Shown here in pieces: positions 12,801 to 27,800 of a stretch of 64,000 bases of DNA. The notes below the pieces were generated by a model. The model was not told the DNA's origin, searched no databases, and was given only the letters and a program-made list of their open reading frames with translations. The stretch is from the NCBI GenBank assembly GCA_946811185.2, contig OX328107.1, forward strand, positions 9,637,565-9,701,564, given 5' to 3'. The translations under genes were made by a program, and so were the position numbers. The stretch comes from Hippopus hippopus. Taxonomy: Eukaryota > Mollusca > Bivalvia > Cardiida > Cardiidae. Numbering within the stretch: the stretch's first letter is position 1; each line of letters begins with the position of its first letter.

Positions 12801-15800
12801 CTCATACATGTATTTAGGTAAAATCAAAGGACTCAAACTCCAGACCGCAAATTGCATGACCGTATTTGGTTCACGTCAAACAGATAACATTGTATAGAAC
12901 AGCCATTAAAAACTGAAAGTGAGCACCCATGCATTGTTACGCATGATGTATTTGGTACTGGCCAATTCGATAACAGTAAGTGGATTTGCTGTACAAATCC
13001 GCTAAAAGAATGGTTACAGAGTGCATTATAATATATCATGGTATATACCTTTCCCAAGCAATTCCAGGAGTTACTGACTCTTAAGAAGTAGGCTTTTGGA
13101 AACAATGCGGGTAAAGGAGGAAACACTCCAAAGCAGCATTGTTAGCTCCACTGGCCGAAGGCCAGCGGGCTTATGTCATGGCCTGTTGTCCGTCGTCCGT
13201 CCGTCCGTCCGTCCGTCCGTGCGTTAACTTTTTTTTAAAACGTCTTCTTCTCTGAAACTACCCATCCAATTTTGATGAAACTTCACAGAAATGATCCTGC
13301 CATGGTCCTCTTCAGAATTTCTTGAAAGAATTTAATTCCTTCAAAAACTCTGGTTGCCATGGCAACAAAACTGAAAAATTTTGAAAATCTTTGAAAATCT
13401 TCTTGTCTGAAACCGTAAGGCCAAGGGCTACCAAATTTGGCATGTAGCTTTATCTAGTGGACCTCTACCAAGTTTCTTCAATTTATAGCCCTGGGGTCAA
13501 AATTGGCCCCGCCCCGGGGGTCACAAGTTATACATGGGCTTATTTAGGGAGAACTTTAAAATTCCTCTTCTACCTAGCCATAGGGCCTAGAGCTACCAAA
13601 TTTGGCATGTAGCTTTATCTAGTGGACTCTGCCAAGATTGTTCAAATTATAGCCCTGGGGTCAAATTAGGCCCTGCCCGGGGGTAACAAGTTTTACATGG
13701 GCTTATATAACAAGTTTTACATGGGCTTATATAGGGAGAACTTTAAAATTCTTCTTTTACCTAGCCATGGGGCCTAGGGCGACCACATTTGGCATGTAGC
13801 TTTATCTAGTGGACCTGTACCAAGGGTGTCCAAATTATAGCCGAGGGTCAAATTTGACTTCGCTCCGGGGGGTAACATGTTTTACATGGGCGGGCTTATA
13901 TAGGAAAATCTTTCGCATCTAGCTATAAGGGCTAGGGCTATCAAATTTTGCATTTAGCTTTATCTAGGGGGTCTCTATCAAGGGTGCCCAAATTATAGCC
14001 CAGGGGGTCAAATGTAGCCCCACCCCAGGGGGTCACAAGTTCTACATGATTATCAAGCTGCAGTGATACATGATTGACTTAATAGCCAGTGGAGCGATAC
14101 AGGGCCATCATGGCCCTCTTGTTACAATGTGTGTTATGTCCATTATAAGAAAACTACTAGTAATTCAGCAACCTTTAGTTTGTCATCCGTAAATGCCTTG
14201 AATTTTGCCTTGTCTAAAATTTTGTCTGCCGAGAAAGGTTTATTATGTGACTTTGAGGAAAGATAGTTGATATGTTATGTACTATCATAAATATCAAGGT
14301 GATGTTTGAATATTTTCAGTCCAAAGAATATGAGGTATACTGTCTTTTTTGATATTTTCATTCCTTAGATTTTTTTCTTTAATTAGCATTGTTTTGCTTT
14401 TAAACCTTTCATAGATACAACCCGATTGTGTTGAAAGTGATAAACTTGCACGATAAACAAAATGTGAAAGTTGAATACCATTATGAACCATTCCAAAGTT
14501 TGACTGAAATTATAAAACTGCTAAAGCTTTTCCTAATGATTTTAATGAGCTTTTCTTTAACTCTTTATCAAACAATAAGATTTTAGACTTGTCCAAATCA
14601 TAAGCAATTTTAGATGACAAACGTAGTCGAAATGATGATAATTGTCTGTGAAAGTTTAAAAGACCTCGTGGGGAAGGACAAAATACTGGTTACCAGCAAT
14701 TTCTCCTTTTCCCACAAGGTTTTCAGAAGACTATTTACCGAGGGTTGTTAAAACTGGGGATTATTTGGTAACAGGTTATTTACTTTCTCCAAAACATCTG
14801 CTTTAACTCATACCTTGTTACAGATTTGCAGCAGAAAAACTTTGAAAACAGTCTTTTAAAGGATGGGTAATCAACATAAATTTGGGCTTTATGGATGAAA
14901 GATGTGAAATAGTTTTATGGAACTATGATTAAAAGATCTAATTTAATTGATTAGTCATATTCAGGTTAACCATGCTCATAACACCTCATCAACTTCATAT
15001 TTCTATTTTATGTCAGATCGGGCTATTGAGTCTGTGCTTGCTCATACAGTCTACTTGTTTCAAATTCATACAAACCATGCTCTGGGAAAAGGGGACTCAA
15101 TGCATGTGGGAGATGCATTATACCAAGCAAGTCATTACATAATTAAGGGTCCATAAAATCCATTTTGTCCAACAAGCAATGAATTATGATCTAGAATGGT
15201 CCTTGGAAATGTAGAAAATTTACTAAAAGCAAAATTTGGACACAGGTCAGCCCGTTCGAAGTGCATGAGCTGACCTTGGTCAGTACTTTGGCAGATGCAT
15301 TAAACCTCCTTTTTTCAGATCATGGCTCATATTTAATTGCACAACTGAGTCCTGCCCAGAATACCCTTGCTCATAAACTATCAAAGAGGTACCAATACAA
15401 AAGGGGCAAGTAGCCATTAAAGTATTTTTGACACAGTAATGCCCCTTTTTTGACAGAATTTTCGAAACTTTGACATTTTTTATATCTCTGTAATTATGGA
15501 AGATGGTTACTTCAAACTTGGACTATTTGTTAACTATCAAAAGAGGAACCTATATAACAAGGGCAGGAAACCTTCAAAAGAATTTTGACACAGTTATGCC
15601 CCGTTTTGGACTTATAATTTTCATTGAAAATCAAGCACTTGCAGCAGGGCGTTTGCAGGTTTTGGTATGTGGTGCTCTTGTTTGTTAATTGCCCTGCTTA
15701 GGTTTATGTTCCATGAAGTTATTAGGTCAAACAATGTTAAATTCAAATTAAATTTCACATTTGGGCACTGCTCAGGTTTACCACATCATGTCTGACCAAG

Positions 15801-18800
15801 TCACTGTTCTAAATTTATGTTTAATGGCACAGTTAAGCATTGCTAAGGTGAGCCACGCTTGTAATGTCTCACCAAGCTCTTGTTTCAAATTTATGTCAAA
15901 CTGCACTATTCAGTTCTGCTCATCATGTCTCACTAAGTTCTTGTGTCAAGGTTATGGTTAATTGCACAGTTTATGTCTTAACCCTTTACCACACAGTCCC
16001 AAATTTTAATGAATCAGATGAAGAAGGCTTTTGAAAAACATTGTGAGAAAAGAAGAAAATACTGATAACCACAATTTGTTTCCTTTCCAAGGATAATCAC
16101 ATCATTTGAGTCATCCTTGATTTGTTGTCTGCAGTTGCTCTCAGTTTGGATGAGTGAAAAATTTGTTCTTTGGTAAAGGGTTAATGGCAGAATTGAATCC
16201 TGCTCATGTTTACCATGGTCATGATTCTCATCTATGGCACAATTGAGCCCTGCCATTTTAACCATGTTCATGATGTCTCACCTCTGCTCATGTTTACTAT
16301 GTCCATGAATGTCTTACCAATGGCACAATTGAGTGTTTCTCATGTTTACTATGTTATTTAGGTCTCACCAATGGCATAATTGAGTGTTTCTCATGTTTAC
16401 AAAGCTCATGGTGTTTCACCAATAGCACAGTTGAGCTCTGCTCAATGTTTACTATGTTATGTTTCACCAATAGACCAATGAGCCTTGCTTTAGTTTACTA
16501 TGTTCATGTTGTCTTGCCAATGGCACAATTGAGCTCTGCTCATAGTAACTGTGTTTTGTTTCACTAATAGCACAGTTGAGCCTTGCTGAAGTTTACCATG
16601 TTCATGGTGTCTCACCAATGGCACAATTGAGCTCTGTTCATGTTTACTATGTTTGTTATGTCTCACCTATGGCACAATTGAGTCTTGCTTAAGTTTACCA
16701 TGTTGATGGTATCTCTTCAGTGGCACAATTGAGCCCTGGGCATCTTTATTATGTTTATGTTGTCTTACCAATGGCACAATTGAGCTCTGCTCATATTAAC
16801 TATGTTTGTTTTGTTTCACCAATAGCACAATTGAGCCTTGCTTAAGTTTACTATGTTCATGATGTCTCACCAGTGGCACAATTGGTCATTTAATGTTTCA
16901 AACTTGTCTCTATTTGCAATACTGAGTCCAGCTCTGGTTTACTTTGCTTCGAAATCTTGTTTCAAATTTATGGCTAATTGCACAATTTAGTCATGCTCAT
17001 CAGGACCCACAAAGCTGTTTTGAATTTTTTCTTAATTGCATAATTGATTCTTGATTGATTGCATAATTGATTTATGCATTGTTTATGTTTCAAATTTATA
17101 TCTAGTTGCACCATTAAGTTCTGGTCAGGTTACCTGTGATCCAAGTTCTTGTTGTAAATGTGTTTATAATTGCACTGCTTAGTCCTGCTAAGGTTATCTA
17201 TGCTCATGTTTTCCATGCTCAACATGTTTCACCAAAATCTTGTTTCAAATTTATGTCAAAATGCATAATTTTATTTTTGTTAACAACTTGGATTTTTTAT
17301 TAGCACTTAGGACTCAACATGCAAGTTAATATGGCCTTGCAGCCAATGTAGATCAAGATCAGACTGCAGTCAGAATAGTCTAGCCTTAACAAATATAATA
17401 CTGGTAAAATGATTCCCATCCTGTACGACAGTTCTTTCCTACAGTCAGCCTTTTTATTTACATTTCGCTAATGATAGATTGCAAATGTAACGCACAATTT
17501 GATTGGTGCCTTCAGAACAGACTGCAACCAATGATTATGCCTAGTGCAGAGATGTTAAATTTCGACTCGATCAGCAGGGGTTTGGGGGTTTTGGGTGAAT
17601 AGAGCAAATTAGTGATAGTAACCCTTGACTATCAAAGATAGAGAAAAGGAGCAATTACTTGTGACAAATAAGTGACCTTCTTCCCCACATGATGTTTCAA
17701 CTTTAAACTTTAAAATAATTTATTTGTTCTGTAAAAATAGTTTAAATGCTAACTGTAATTGCTAAAACGCCTGTAATTATGTTTGTTTCTTGATAAAAGC
17801 TTTACTGACTGAAATGACTGAACAGCATATTGATTCTTCATTGACCAATCAGAATGGCTTGAATTTAATAACTAACCAATCAGAATTGTTCAAATCTTGA
17901 TAGCGACTGTTTAAGTATATCAAAGCTTAGCAGTAGCTCAATTAAGAAAAGAAAATGCTTTTATTTTCACATTTTTTTTTAACCCTTTACCAAATGACAA
18001 AATTTGAAATTGTCCAAATACAAAGCATTTGCAGACGACAAATGAAATAATAGCTCAAACAGTGAAAATTGTCTTTGAAAGGGTAGAAAACATTTTGGGA
18101 AAAGGAGAAAATGCTGGTTACCAGCATTTTCTCCTTTTCCCAAAATGTTTTGAAAAGCCTTTCTCCTCAAGAGTGTTAAAACTCGGGATTGTGTGGTGAA
18201 GGGTTAAAGCCAGTTTGTTCACAAAGGATCTGTATCTGTAAGTTGAGCTTAAGCCTATACCAGAAAATAGAATTTTAGACTCTCCAAACTGCAGATGACA
18301 AATGAAATAATAACTCAAACGGTGAAAATTGTGTTTGAATGTGTAGAAAACATTTTGGGAAAAGGAGAAAATGCTGGTAACCAGAAAATAGAATTTTAGA
18401 CTCTCCAAATTGAAAGCATTTGCAGGTCTACATAAAATCAAACATGGCTCAGATGATGAGATTTGCCTTAGAAAGGGTGGAAAGAATTATGGGTGTAGGA
18501 GAAAATGCTGTGTACAAATGTAGCTGAAGTGATCAGTTGTCTTTGAAAAGGTAGAAAACAGTGTGGGAGAAGGAGAAAATGCTGAACCTCTTCCCACAAT
18601 GTTTCCAAAAGCCTTCATCATCAGGGTCATAAAAACGTAGGATTGTTTGGTAAAGGGTTAAACTTTTAAACTACCTATCCTTTATTTTTGTCTTTTTTTT
18701 TATAAAAGAGGCTAAAATATTGATTTTATGTGGAGTGTCTAGCTTGAAATGGTGTATCAGTATAGTACTTCTAGTGGATAAAAGTCTTTTTTTAATTATG

Positions 18801-21800
18801 GCAACTCTTTGGTGTTTTTTAGCTCAACTTGTCAAATGTAAGCAAGCTTTAGTCATTGTCTAGTGTGTTTATGTGAAATCCATCTTTTTTTATGAAGATT
18901 TTCTTCTTTAAAACTTGACCAGATTTCACAGAAGTGTACCTGTCTTGGTCCTTTGTAGAATTCCTTTAACCCTTTACCACACAGTCGCGAGTTTTAACGA
19001 CCCTGAGGAAGAAGGGTTATGAAAACATTGTGGGAAAAGGATAAAAGCTGGTAACCAGCATTTCCTCCTTTTCCCACAATATTTCTATCCTATCAAAGAC
19101 AAGCTCATCATTGGAGCAACATAAAAATTAACGTCTCCAAATGCTTTCAGTTTGGATAAGTCTACATTTTGTTGTTTGGTAAAGGGTTAAGGAATTACAT
19201 GGAGAACTGTGGTACCTTTCACTAAACTGTGTGGATTTACGCAACTTTCTTTGGATGGAATATACACATGTACCATCCCTGCTTTACCCAAAGATATGAA
19301 ATGGCGTAGAGTTATGCAAATACTTACTCAACTCGTAAAATTATGCAGTTCAGTGAAACTTGTTTTCAGATTTAATGTTTGCTTACAAAAACTGCGTACG
19401 CAAATTTCGTGCGTACGCAGTTTAGTGAAAGGTATCCCTGGTGTCCAGGGCAAACTGAACTGAAAAAAAAAAAATAAAAAATACTCTTTTTTTTTTTTAG
19501 AATCATGATATGTTAAAAGGGATGGCTACAGTGTACATGTATATGGCATTTATTTTTCTAATAGCATATTGTTCTACCTTGTAAAAAATGTTTAGAAACA
19601 TGTGTCATAATGCAATGATATTTGGAATGGATGACTGATTAGAGTTTCACGTAATTATTTGTGTAGATGTTACATGAAAAATGTTGTGTAACTGATGCAG
19701 GCTTAATTTGTAAGCATCTGAGGGTCTTTGTATTTACAGGAAAAACTGGACCGTCTGTATGAACTTGACAGAGTGATGCAAGATCAGTCATTCCAGGTTA
19801 CAAGCTTGAGGGAGGATAAGGTAACACACTGTTTGTGCTGCTCTATTTCTTATCTCCATTACAATATTTTAGACTCATCCATATTGAAAGCATCTGCAGA
19901 CAACAAATTAAATATGGCTCCAAATATGGAATTTGTCTGCAAGGGTAGAAAACACTGTTGGAAAAGGAGAAAATGCTGGTTACCAGCATTTTCTCCTTTT
20001 CCTACAATGTTTTCAAAAGCCTTTTCTTACGGGTTTTTCAAAATTCAGGATTATATTATGGTAAAGGAATAAAACACTATAGATGTATACATTTGTAAGA
20101 CAAAAGATTGGAATCATTGTGACAAAATGTAGACTCATCCTTTTGAAAGCATGTGTAGATGACAAATTAGGTTCAAATTATGCAATTTGTCTGTGAAAGG
20201 GTAGAAAACATAGCGGGAAAAAGAGATAATGCTGGCTACAAGCATTTTCTTCTATTTCCCTCAATATTTTCAAAAGTCTTCTCCATTCTTGTAGTTAAAA
20301 TTTGGTTTTATAATTATAGTAAAGGATTAAAACACTATGAATGCATTTGTAGGACAAGACCTTGAAATCAGTGTGACAGTTTGAGAACTTGCTCAAAAGA
20401 AAAGTGATTATCTAAACTGTAAACTAATTGACTGACACTAATGTTCACACCACATGGGTTTATAAAGACTCGCATTTATTGTCTTTTCTCAATAAATTAC
20501 AGGTTGGCTTCTTAAAAAAAGAAGCCAGGAGAGGTCAGCATCAATGTTTACAAATAGTTTATTTCAATATTTTTGGTACATGTAAACAGACAAGTTGGAC
20601 ATTCAATGAAAACGCAGCGTAGAAACTTCTCATGCAGTACATGGCAGTAACGTGACCTTCTTCCCGCGTTTCCAAGTCGCGTGATCTTTTCCCGCGGTGT
20701 TCTTTCTCTTTTTTAACGAAATTCTTTTTTTTTTTCCTTTTGCTTAGATTATTCAGCTTTAAAAAAAAGATACAATTATGAGAGAGGACGTTTGCGATCA
20801 AATCAATAGAACAAATCTCTTCTTAAATCCGTCAAATAAAAACAAACCACGTCTATTTCCTATTTCAGTTTTTTGATTTCGGTTTATTTATAAAACCATG
20901 ACGAAACAGACTGTGTATCAGAATAATTTCGCAAAGAAAATAGATTTAGAAAGCAATTTCTGAGACAGTCTGCCTTTTAAACTCACCACTGTTGGAGAGG
21001 TCTGATGACCTCTCCAATGATTAACAACGCTCAATGAGTCTACAAACTGCTTAAATTTGTACTAGGGATACAATTTTAGACTTGTTCAAACTGGAAGCAT
21101 TTGCAGACAACAAATTGAATGTGTCTCAAGTGATTGGAATTGTTTTTGAAAGACTTGAGGAAAAGGAGAAAATGCTGGTTACCAGCATTTTCTTCTGTAT
21201 TCAACAATGTCTTCAAAAGCTCAGTCTTCTCCAGGTTGTTGAAGCATGTGATGGTTTGGTAAAGAGTTGAGTTAGATAGAGAATAAATATCTGGTACTAG
21301 CACAAAATAAAACTTATATCTTGGTGTAACTTGGTGTTGCTTATTACATATTACAGGAGATGTTAGAAAAAGCTCTAGGAGGTCTGTTAAAGAAACAAGA
21401 TCAGAATGGTGCAAACCCTGTAGAGCTGGACAAACTGAGACAGCAACAGAGAACTGTGGAAAAGGAGCTTTCAAGAGTCTTACTGCAACTTGCCGAGTGT
21501 TCCAAGGTTTGTTTAACCCACTACCACACAATCCAGACTTTGAAGAACCTTGTTGGAGATGACTTTTGAAACCGTTGAGGGAAAAGAAGAAAATGCTAGT
21601 TACCAGCATTTTCTCTTTTTTCCACAATGTGTTCTACCATTTCAAAGAACTTCAGTGTATTTGTATCACTTTCAAAATCGTCGTCTGCAGATGATTTAAA
21701 TTTTGAAGAGTCTAGAATTTGTTGTTTGGTAAAGAGCTAATTGAACCAATCTGATTGACCGGTGCTATTTTTAGCAGTGTGTTGTTGTTTCAAAATGTCA

Positions 21801-24800
21801 ATTGCTAAGTGGCATCGACCTATCAGATTTGTTCTTTGCATTTACTGTGGTACTAAAATTGCCAGAAAAGTTTGTTGTTTTAATTAACCTTTATAACTCT
21901 CTTTAACAATTTAGATTCTGTGTACCAAACTGAAGACATACCACCCTAGAACATGATGAAAGTAACACATTTTCCTATCCCTGTTTAAAAATATATGCTA
22001 AATACTGACAAATGACTGGAGGCCGTGTTTGGCAGGTAATACTGTTGGACAACTTGTCTTATATGTGGTACCAGAGGACAAGGTTTGTCAAAAAACAAGT
22101 GCCTGTGTTTGATTAATTTAGAAATGGCTCTTGTACAGTAATGGATTGCCACAACAAGTACCAGAGCCCTTTTATATTTTGTATTACTTGAATCAAGGTG
22201 ATTTAACCCTGAGTTGAGACAGACCTGAGTAAGAAGTCTTTTGAAAACATTGTTGGAAAAGGAGAAAATGTTGGAATACCAGTATTCAATTGTTCATTAT
22301 GAAAATAGTAAATAGCAGTTGTACACAAACAAAGTAAGTATAAGTGAAAATTTTTGTTTTGATATGTAGGAACTAGAGGAAACAACAGCAGAAAACAACA
22401 GAATCGAACATGAAGTTGCTCTTTTGAGATCCAAAGTACATGGTGATGTGTCACGAAGCAAAAGTGCACCCTCTTTGGTGAGTTGAATTCCGTACTTATG
22501 ATAAAAATCCTTACTTGTCCAAATTGAAAGCTTTTGCAGAGAAGAAAATTGTGATTCAAATTATGGGATTTGTCTCTGAAGGCTAGAAAACATTGTTGGA
22601 AATGAAGGAAATGCTGTTTGCCTGCATTTTCTCTTTTTCCTACAAGGTTTTTGAAAGCTTTATTTTCTAGGATTTTTAAGAAACAGTATTATTTGGTCAA
22701 AGGTTATTTTGTAACTCTAAAGTTTTTCCTGAAAAAAGGATTAACTTTGGAATTTATTGTGCTTTTAAGGATATCGTAAAGCCATATATCAGGCTGTACA
22801 GAATTTGTAGTCTGATCTTTGACCTATATTGTCAAATAGATGTCATATATGTTTTTTTATTAATGTTGATTGTATGGTGTTTAACGCCGTTTTCAACATT
22901 ATTTCAGTTATATCGCGGCGGCCAGTGCACCTACCTATGCTTTCCTGGAGTCTCTTTTACCAGTACTCCGCACAATTTTCTTTCCAAGCCACTGGCTGCT
23001 TTCCCACATAATCATCGTCGAAACAATGGTCAGCAGTGGGAGAGGAATGAATCCTGTCGCAGTGACTATCATCAATCCTCGGAAAGAAATTGGCCAAGCC
23101 AGGGGTCGTAGCCAGGGATTGAACCCTGGACCCCGTGTTCTCAAGTCCTGCACGCTACCGACTGAGCTACCGGGGCTCGGCTGGTAAAGGGTTAAAAGAC
23201 CCAGGAATGTGCAAAACAGGTTTTAACTGTACCACAAATACCACAAAAATGCTTGTTACCAACATTTTCACCATTTGCCACGTTGTTTTCAAGAGCCTTG
23301 TACCTCAATGCATGTGAAAACAGAGGATAGTTTTTTAAAGGCAGGAGTGATTTGTCTTCCCGCAGAGGATTTCCTCCTTTTGAAACAAACTGAAAATTAA
23401 AACCTGCTACTGCTCACAAGGATGGAGTGGAGCCTGGAATCTCAGTTTGTAATATACAGGGCCTAAAATAGTCATTGCCATAGGATTCATTCCTCTTTCA
23501 CTGCTGATAATTGTTTTGATGATGGTGATGTTGGAAATCAGCTAGTGGCTTGAAAGGAATATTTTGAGAAGTACTGGTAGATGAAACTCAAGGAAAGCAT
23601 GGATAGGTGCACTGGGCAAGATGATTTAATTGAAATAATATTGAAAACTGTATTAAACACAATACAAATAAACAAATCACAAGAATCTGTTCAGATCATG
23701 TACTTATTGAAGTATGTGAGGGAGTCGGGCTTTTTCCTCCCCTCTCATATTTCATAAATCATATCCCTGTAAAGGGTTGGCTGGCTGTGAATTTCAGAGT
23801 GTGAAAAGTTTAATAAACATAGAAAAATATCTTCTTACAGTCCAGTGAATCACTACGCACCAAGATGAAGATGGAAAAAGACTTGGCAAAGGTCCAAAAT
23901 ATGATGGAAGGATTGTCTGAGAAAGGAGCCCAGTTACAGGAAATGATGAGTACCCTCCGGCGACCCCAAAAAGGAGGTGACTCGCAGAAACCTCTGTCAC
24001 CCATGTCACTGTTGTCCCCTGTGTCACCCTCACTCAAACGTATGTAGTTTAACTTTTTACCAACAAAATTTTAGACTTATCTTTAGACTTATTGAAAGCA
24101 AGTTCAGATGACAAATTAGATTTAGCTTGAATGATTGGATTTGTTCTTGACAGGGTTGTAAACATTGTGGGAAAAGGAAAAAATACTGGTTACCAGCAAT
24201 TTCACCTTTTCTCACAATGATTTCAAAAGCATTTTTCTTCAAGGTTTTCAGATCCTAGTTAGCTTAGTGGTTAACTGTTAAGTGGTTAAGGCTCATAACC
24301 TGGAGGTCCAGGATTTGAACTTCACTGGAAGCACTGGGTTTTCCTTGACCCTTCAGCAAGTATTTCAGAGCTCAAACATAGTACTGGCAAAACCCACATG
24401 CATCAATATATAAGCTGTTTCCATGTTATGAGTGAAATAATATTGAAATGGGGTAACATTAATCAGTCAATCATTTATTCAGTCCTGATGATTTTTAACT
24501 CTTTACCACACAGTCCCGACTTTTAACGACCTTGAGAGAGAGGCCTTTTGAAAACATCGTGGGAAAAGGAGAAAATGCTGGTAACCAGCATTTTCTCCTT
24601 TTCCCACAATGTTTTCTACCCTTCCCAAAACAAATCTTAATTTTTCAGTCACATTTATTTTGTCATCTGCAAATGCTTTCAATTTGGACCGGCCTAAAAT
24701 TTTCTCGTGTGGTAAAGGGTTAAATGCTAGGATTTTTTTCTTACTTTAACCCTTATCCTGCTGTATAAGTGAAATGAAACTTTTTAAGCCAATAGTAAAA

Positions 24801-27800
24801 ACCCAAATTTTGCTATTTCAAAGGTATTTTTTGGGGGAAAATATGCCCTGATTGGACAGTGTATATCAAAGATCAGACTACACATTTTGTGCAGTCTGAT
24901 CTTGATCTACACTGCTCGCAAAAGGTCAGTGAGTCACACTTAGGGTTAACCCTTTACCACACAGTGACGCCTTTTAACGCCCCTGAAGAAGAGGCCTTTT
25001 GAAAACATTGTGGGAAAAGGAGAAAATGCTGGTAACCAGCATTTTCTCCTTTTCCCACAAAGTTTTCTACCCTATCAAAGAAAAGTTGCGTCATTTGAGC
25101 CACTATGAAATTGTCGTCTGCAAATGCTTTCAATTTGGATAGGTCTTAAATTTTGCCGTGTGGTAAAGGGTTAAGACAAGATCAGGTTTAGATATGACTA
25201 CTGGCTTTTACTTGCATGATTCCTGTTAGGAAAAAAAAAAGTAATTTAAGATTTCTTGTAATGAGTGATTACTTTGTTTACTTGTTACACTGGTTGCCAG
25301 ACAGTCTCTTTTTAAATTTAACTCATACAAAGTTTGGAGGATTGATGATGGTCTTTGACACAAGCTTCAGTCAACTTGCACCACTGAACTCTGAATGTCA
25401 TTTCAGCTTTGTTTATATGGGAAAGTACCCAGTGGCATGGAAAGAGTGTAGTGCACATTACTGATAAAAGTAAATGGAAGGAATGCATGTATGGATACTG
25501 TGGCTGCAGAGATATAACTGAAATATTGTTGAAAACAGCATAAATGAACTACTTCTGTTGCAGGCAAAGATGTAACTGATAGCAAATCAGGTCCAACCTA
25601 CTTTGAAACTGACCTAGATAGCAGTGAAACCAAGGATCTAGCCCAGGTTACAGCTCTGCTGGCTTCTTACAAGCTGATTCCAGGCCAGGAAACAGGAGAC
25701 TTGAATCAGGAACCAATGACCTTTCAGACTTCTGCCTCCAGCTATAGAGCACCACCACAAAGTGGTCCAGAGGGAACAAGTGCTTTCAGTGCTGTGGTAA
25801 ATATAAATATGAGCCATGGGCTGGCAAAAGGGAGTTTAATGCTTCTCTGTGATGCATTGTAGGAAGCCAGTCATCCCATAATTATGGATCCATAAAATTC
25901 ATTTTTTATAAAAATTGACTGAATAATAAGGTAGCATGGTCCTCAGCCATGCAGAAATTTACAAAAAGCAAAAGGTTACAACCCATGTCAGCCTACGCTG
26001 ACTGTGCAGGCTGACATAGGTCGATACTTGTTTGAGATGCATAAAACCTCCTCTTCAGAGCACATGGCTCATATATCCTAATATCTACCATTAACTTTTT
26101 GTCTTGTCTTGTCACGATTCTGAGGAGAAATGTTTTGAAAAAAATTGTGGGAGAAGGAGAAAATGAGAGTATCCAGGAAATCTTCTACTCCTTAACCGTT
26201 TGTATCTGACATTTAAAAGACATAATGACTCTATTAATCCTTTTTTTTTTTTAGGTATCTTACACCTTATATCTTTATCATATATTAAAGCATGTACTGT
26301 TTATTGTAGAAAGAAGAGAATGATTGTAATTTTCCTTTTACCACAAAGACTTGAAAGTGGTTTGCTGCTTGACAAAAAAAAATGTCATCTGCAGGTCATG
26401 ATAATGTGTAACCCATTATCACGCCATCCCAACTTTTGACGACCCTGAGATAGAAGGCTTTGAAAACATTGTGGGAAAAGGAGAAAATGCTGGCAACCAG
26501 CATTTTCTTCTTTTCTTACTATGCTTTCAACACTATGATATATAAAGGTTATGCTTTGAGTCATCGGTATGTTTAATTTTGTTGTCTGCAAATACTTTAA
26601 ATTTGGACAAAGCTAAAATTTTTTAAAATGTCAGAAAGAGTTAAAATGTGGTGGTTCATGTATTTCAGAGCCCAGTGCAGAAGGAGGAGGATCCAACATT
26701 TCATGCCTCCCCAGTGCAGACATTTCTGAAACAGACATCAGCACCATTAGATACAGAGGTAATTTTCATTTGGGCGGGGCTTGTGGAATAGGGTATTTAA
26801 TACTGTACTGTTAATTTTGTAATGTGTCATGCCAAACAAGTTGTCAGATATTATGGATCCATTTTTTCTGAAGACCTGCAAAATCATGAAGTAGAATGGT
26901 TCTTTGACAAGCAAAGATTTTATAAATAAGTCAGACTGTGCAGACTGTAACTACATTACTATACAAAAGAAACTTTTTATTGGTAACAGATGATTGTTCC
27001 TCATCATACAATGTTAACATTCTGTACTGATGAAGAACATTTTTTTTTCCCGTTATGTTTAAATGTTTGCTCTCTGTGTGTAATTTACTGTTTAGCAAAC
27101 AACAAAATTGTAGACTTGTCAAAATTAAAAGCATTTGCAAAATTCATATTGAATTATACTCATAACATAAAATTTGTCTTTCAAAGGGTAGAAAACATTG
27201 TGGGAAAAGAAGTAAATACTGCTTACCTACTCCATATTCTTTTCCAACAATGTCTCCAAAAGTGTTCTTTCTCAGGGTTGTTAAAAGTAGGGATTGTGTG
27301 GTAAAGGGTTAACTCTTTACGAAACAACAAAATTTTGGACTTGTCCAAATTGAAAGCATTTGCAGACAACAAAATAAACATGACTCAAAAATTGAAAATT
27401 GACTTTGAAAGAGTAGAAAACATTGTGGGAAATGGAGAAAATGCTGGTTACCAGCATTTTCTCCTTTTCCCACAGTGTTTTCAGAAGGCTTCTTCCTCAA
27501 GGGTGTTAAAACCAGGGATTGTTTGGTAAAGAGTTAAGCAAACAATTATTGTCTGGCTGTTTAACTCAGTTCTAGAAAACAAAATTTTTAGACTTGTCCA
27601 AAAATGAATAGATTAGCAGACAACAAACTGATGATGGCTCAGCTGATGAGATTTGTCTTTAAAACAGAAGAAAATATTGTGGGAAAAGGAGAAAATGCTG
27701 GTTACCAGCATTTTCTCCTTTTCCCACAATGTTTTGAAATGCTTTCTTTTTTTAGAGTCATTATGTGTCTCTCTTCCCCCCCCCCGTCAGGGTCGGGAGA

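Noticed and set aside
21076..21627. 183-aa minus-strand ORF
   Set aside because: It runs antisense across exon 9 and through two MITE-A copies; no domain and no supporting splice or promoter context.
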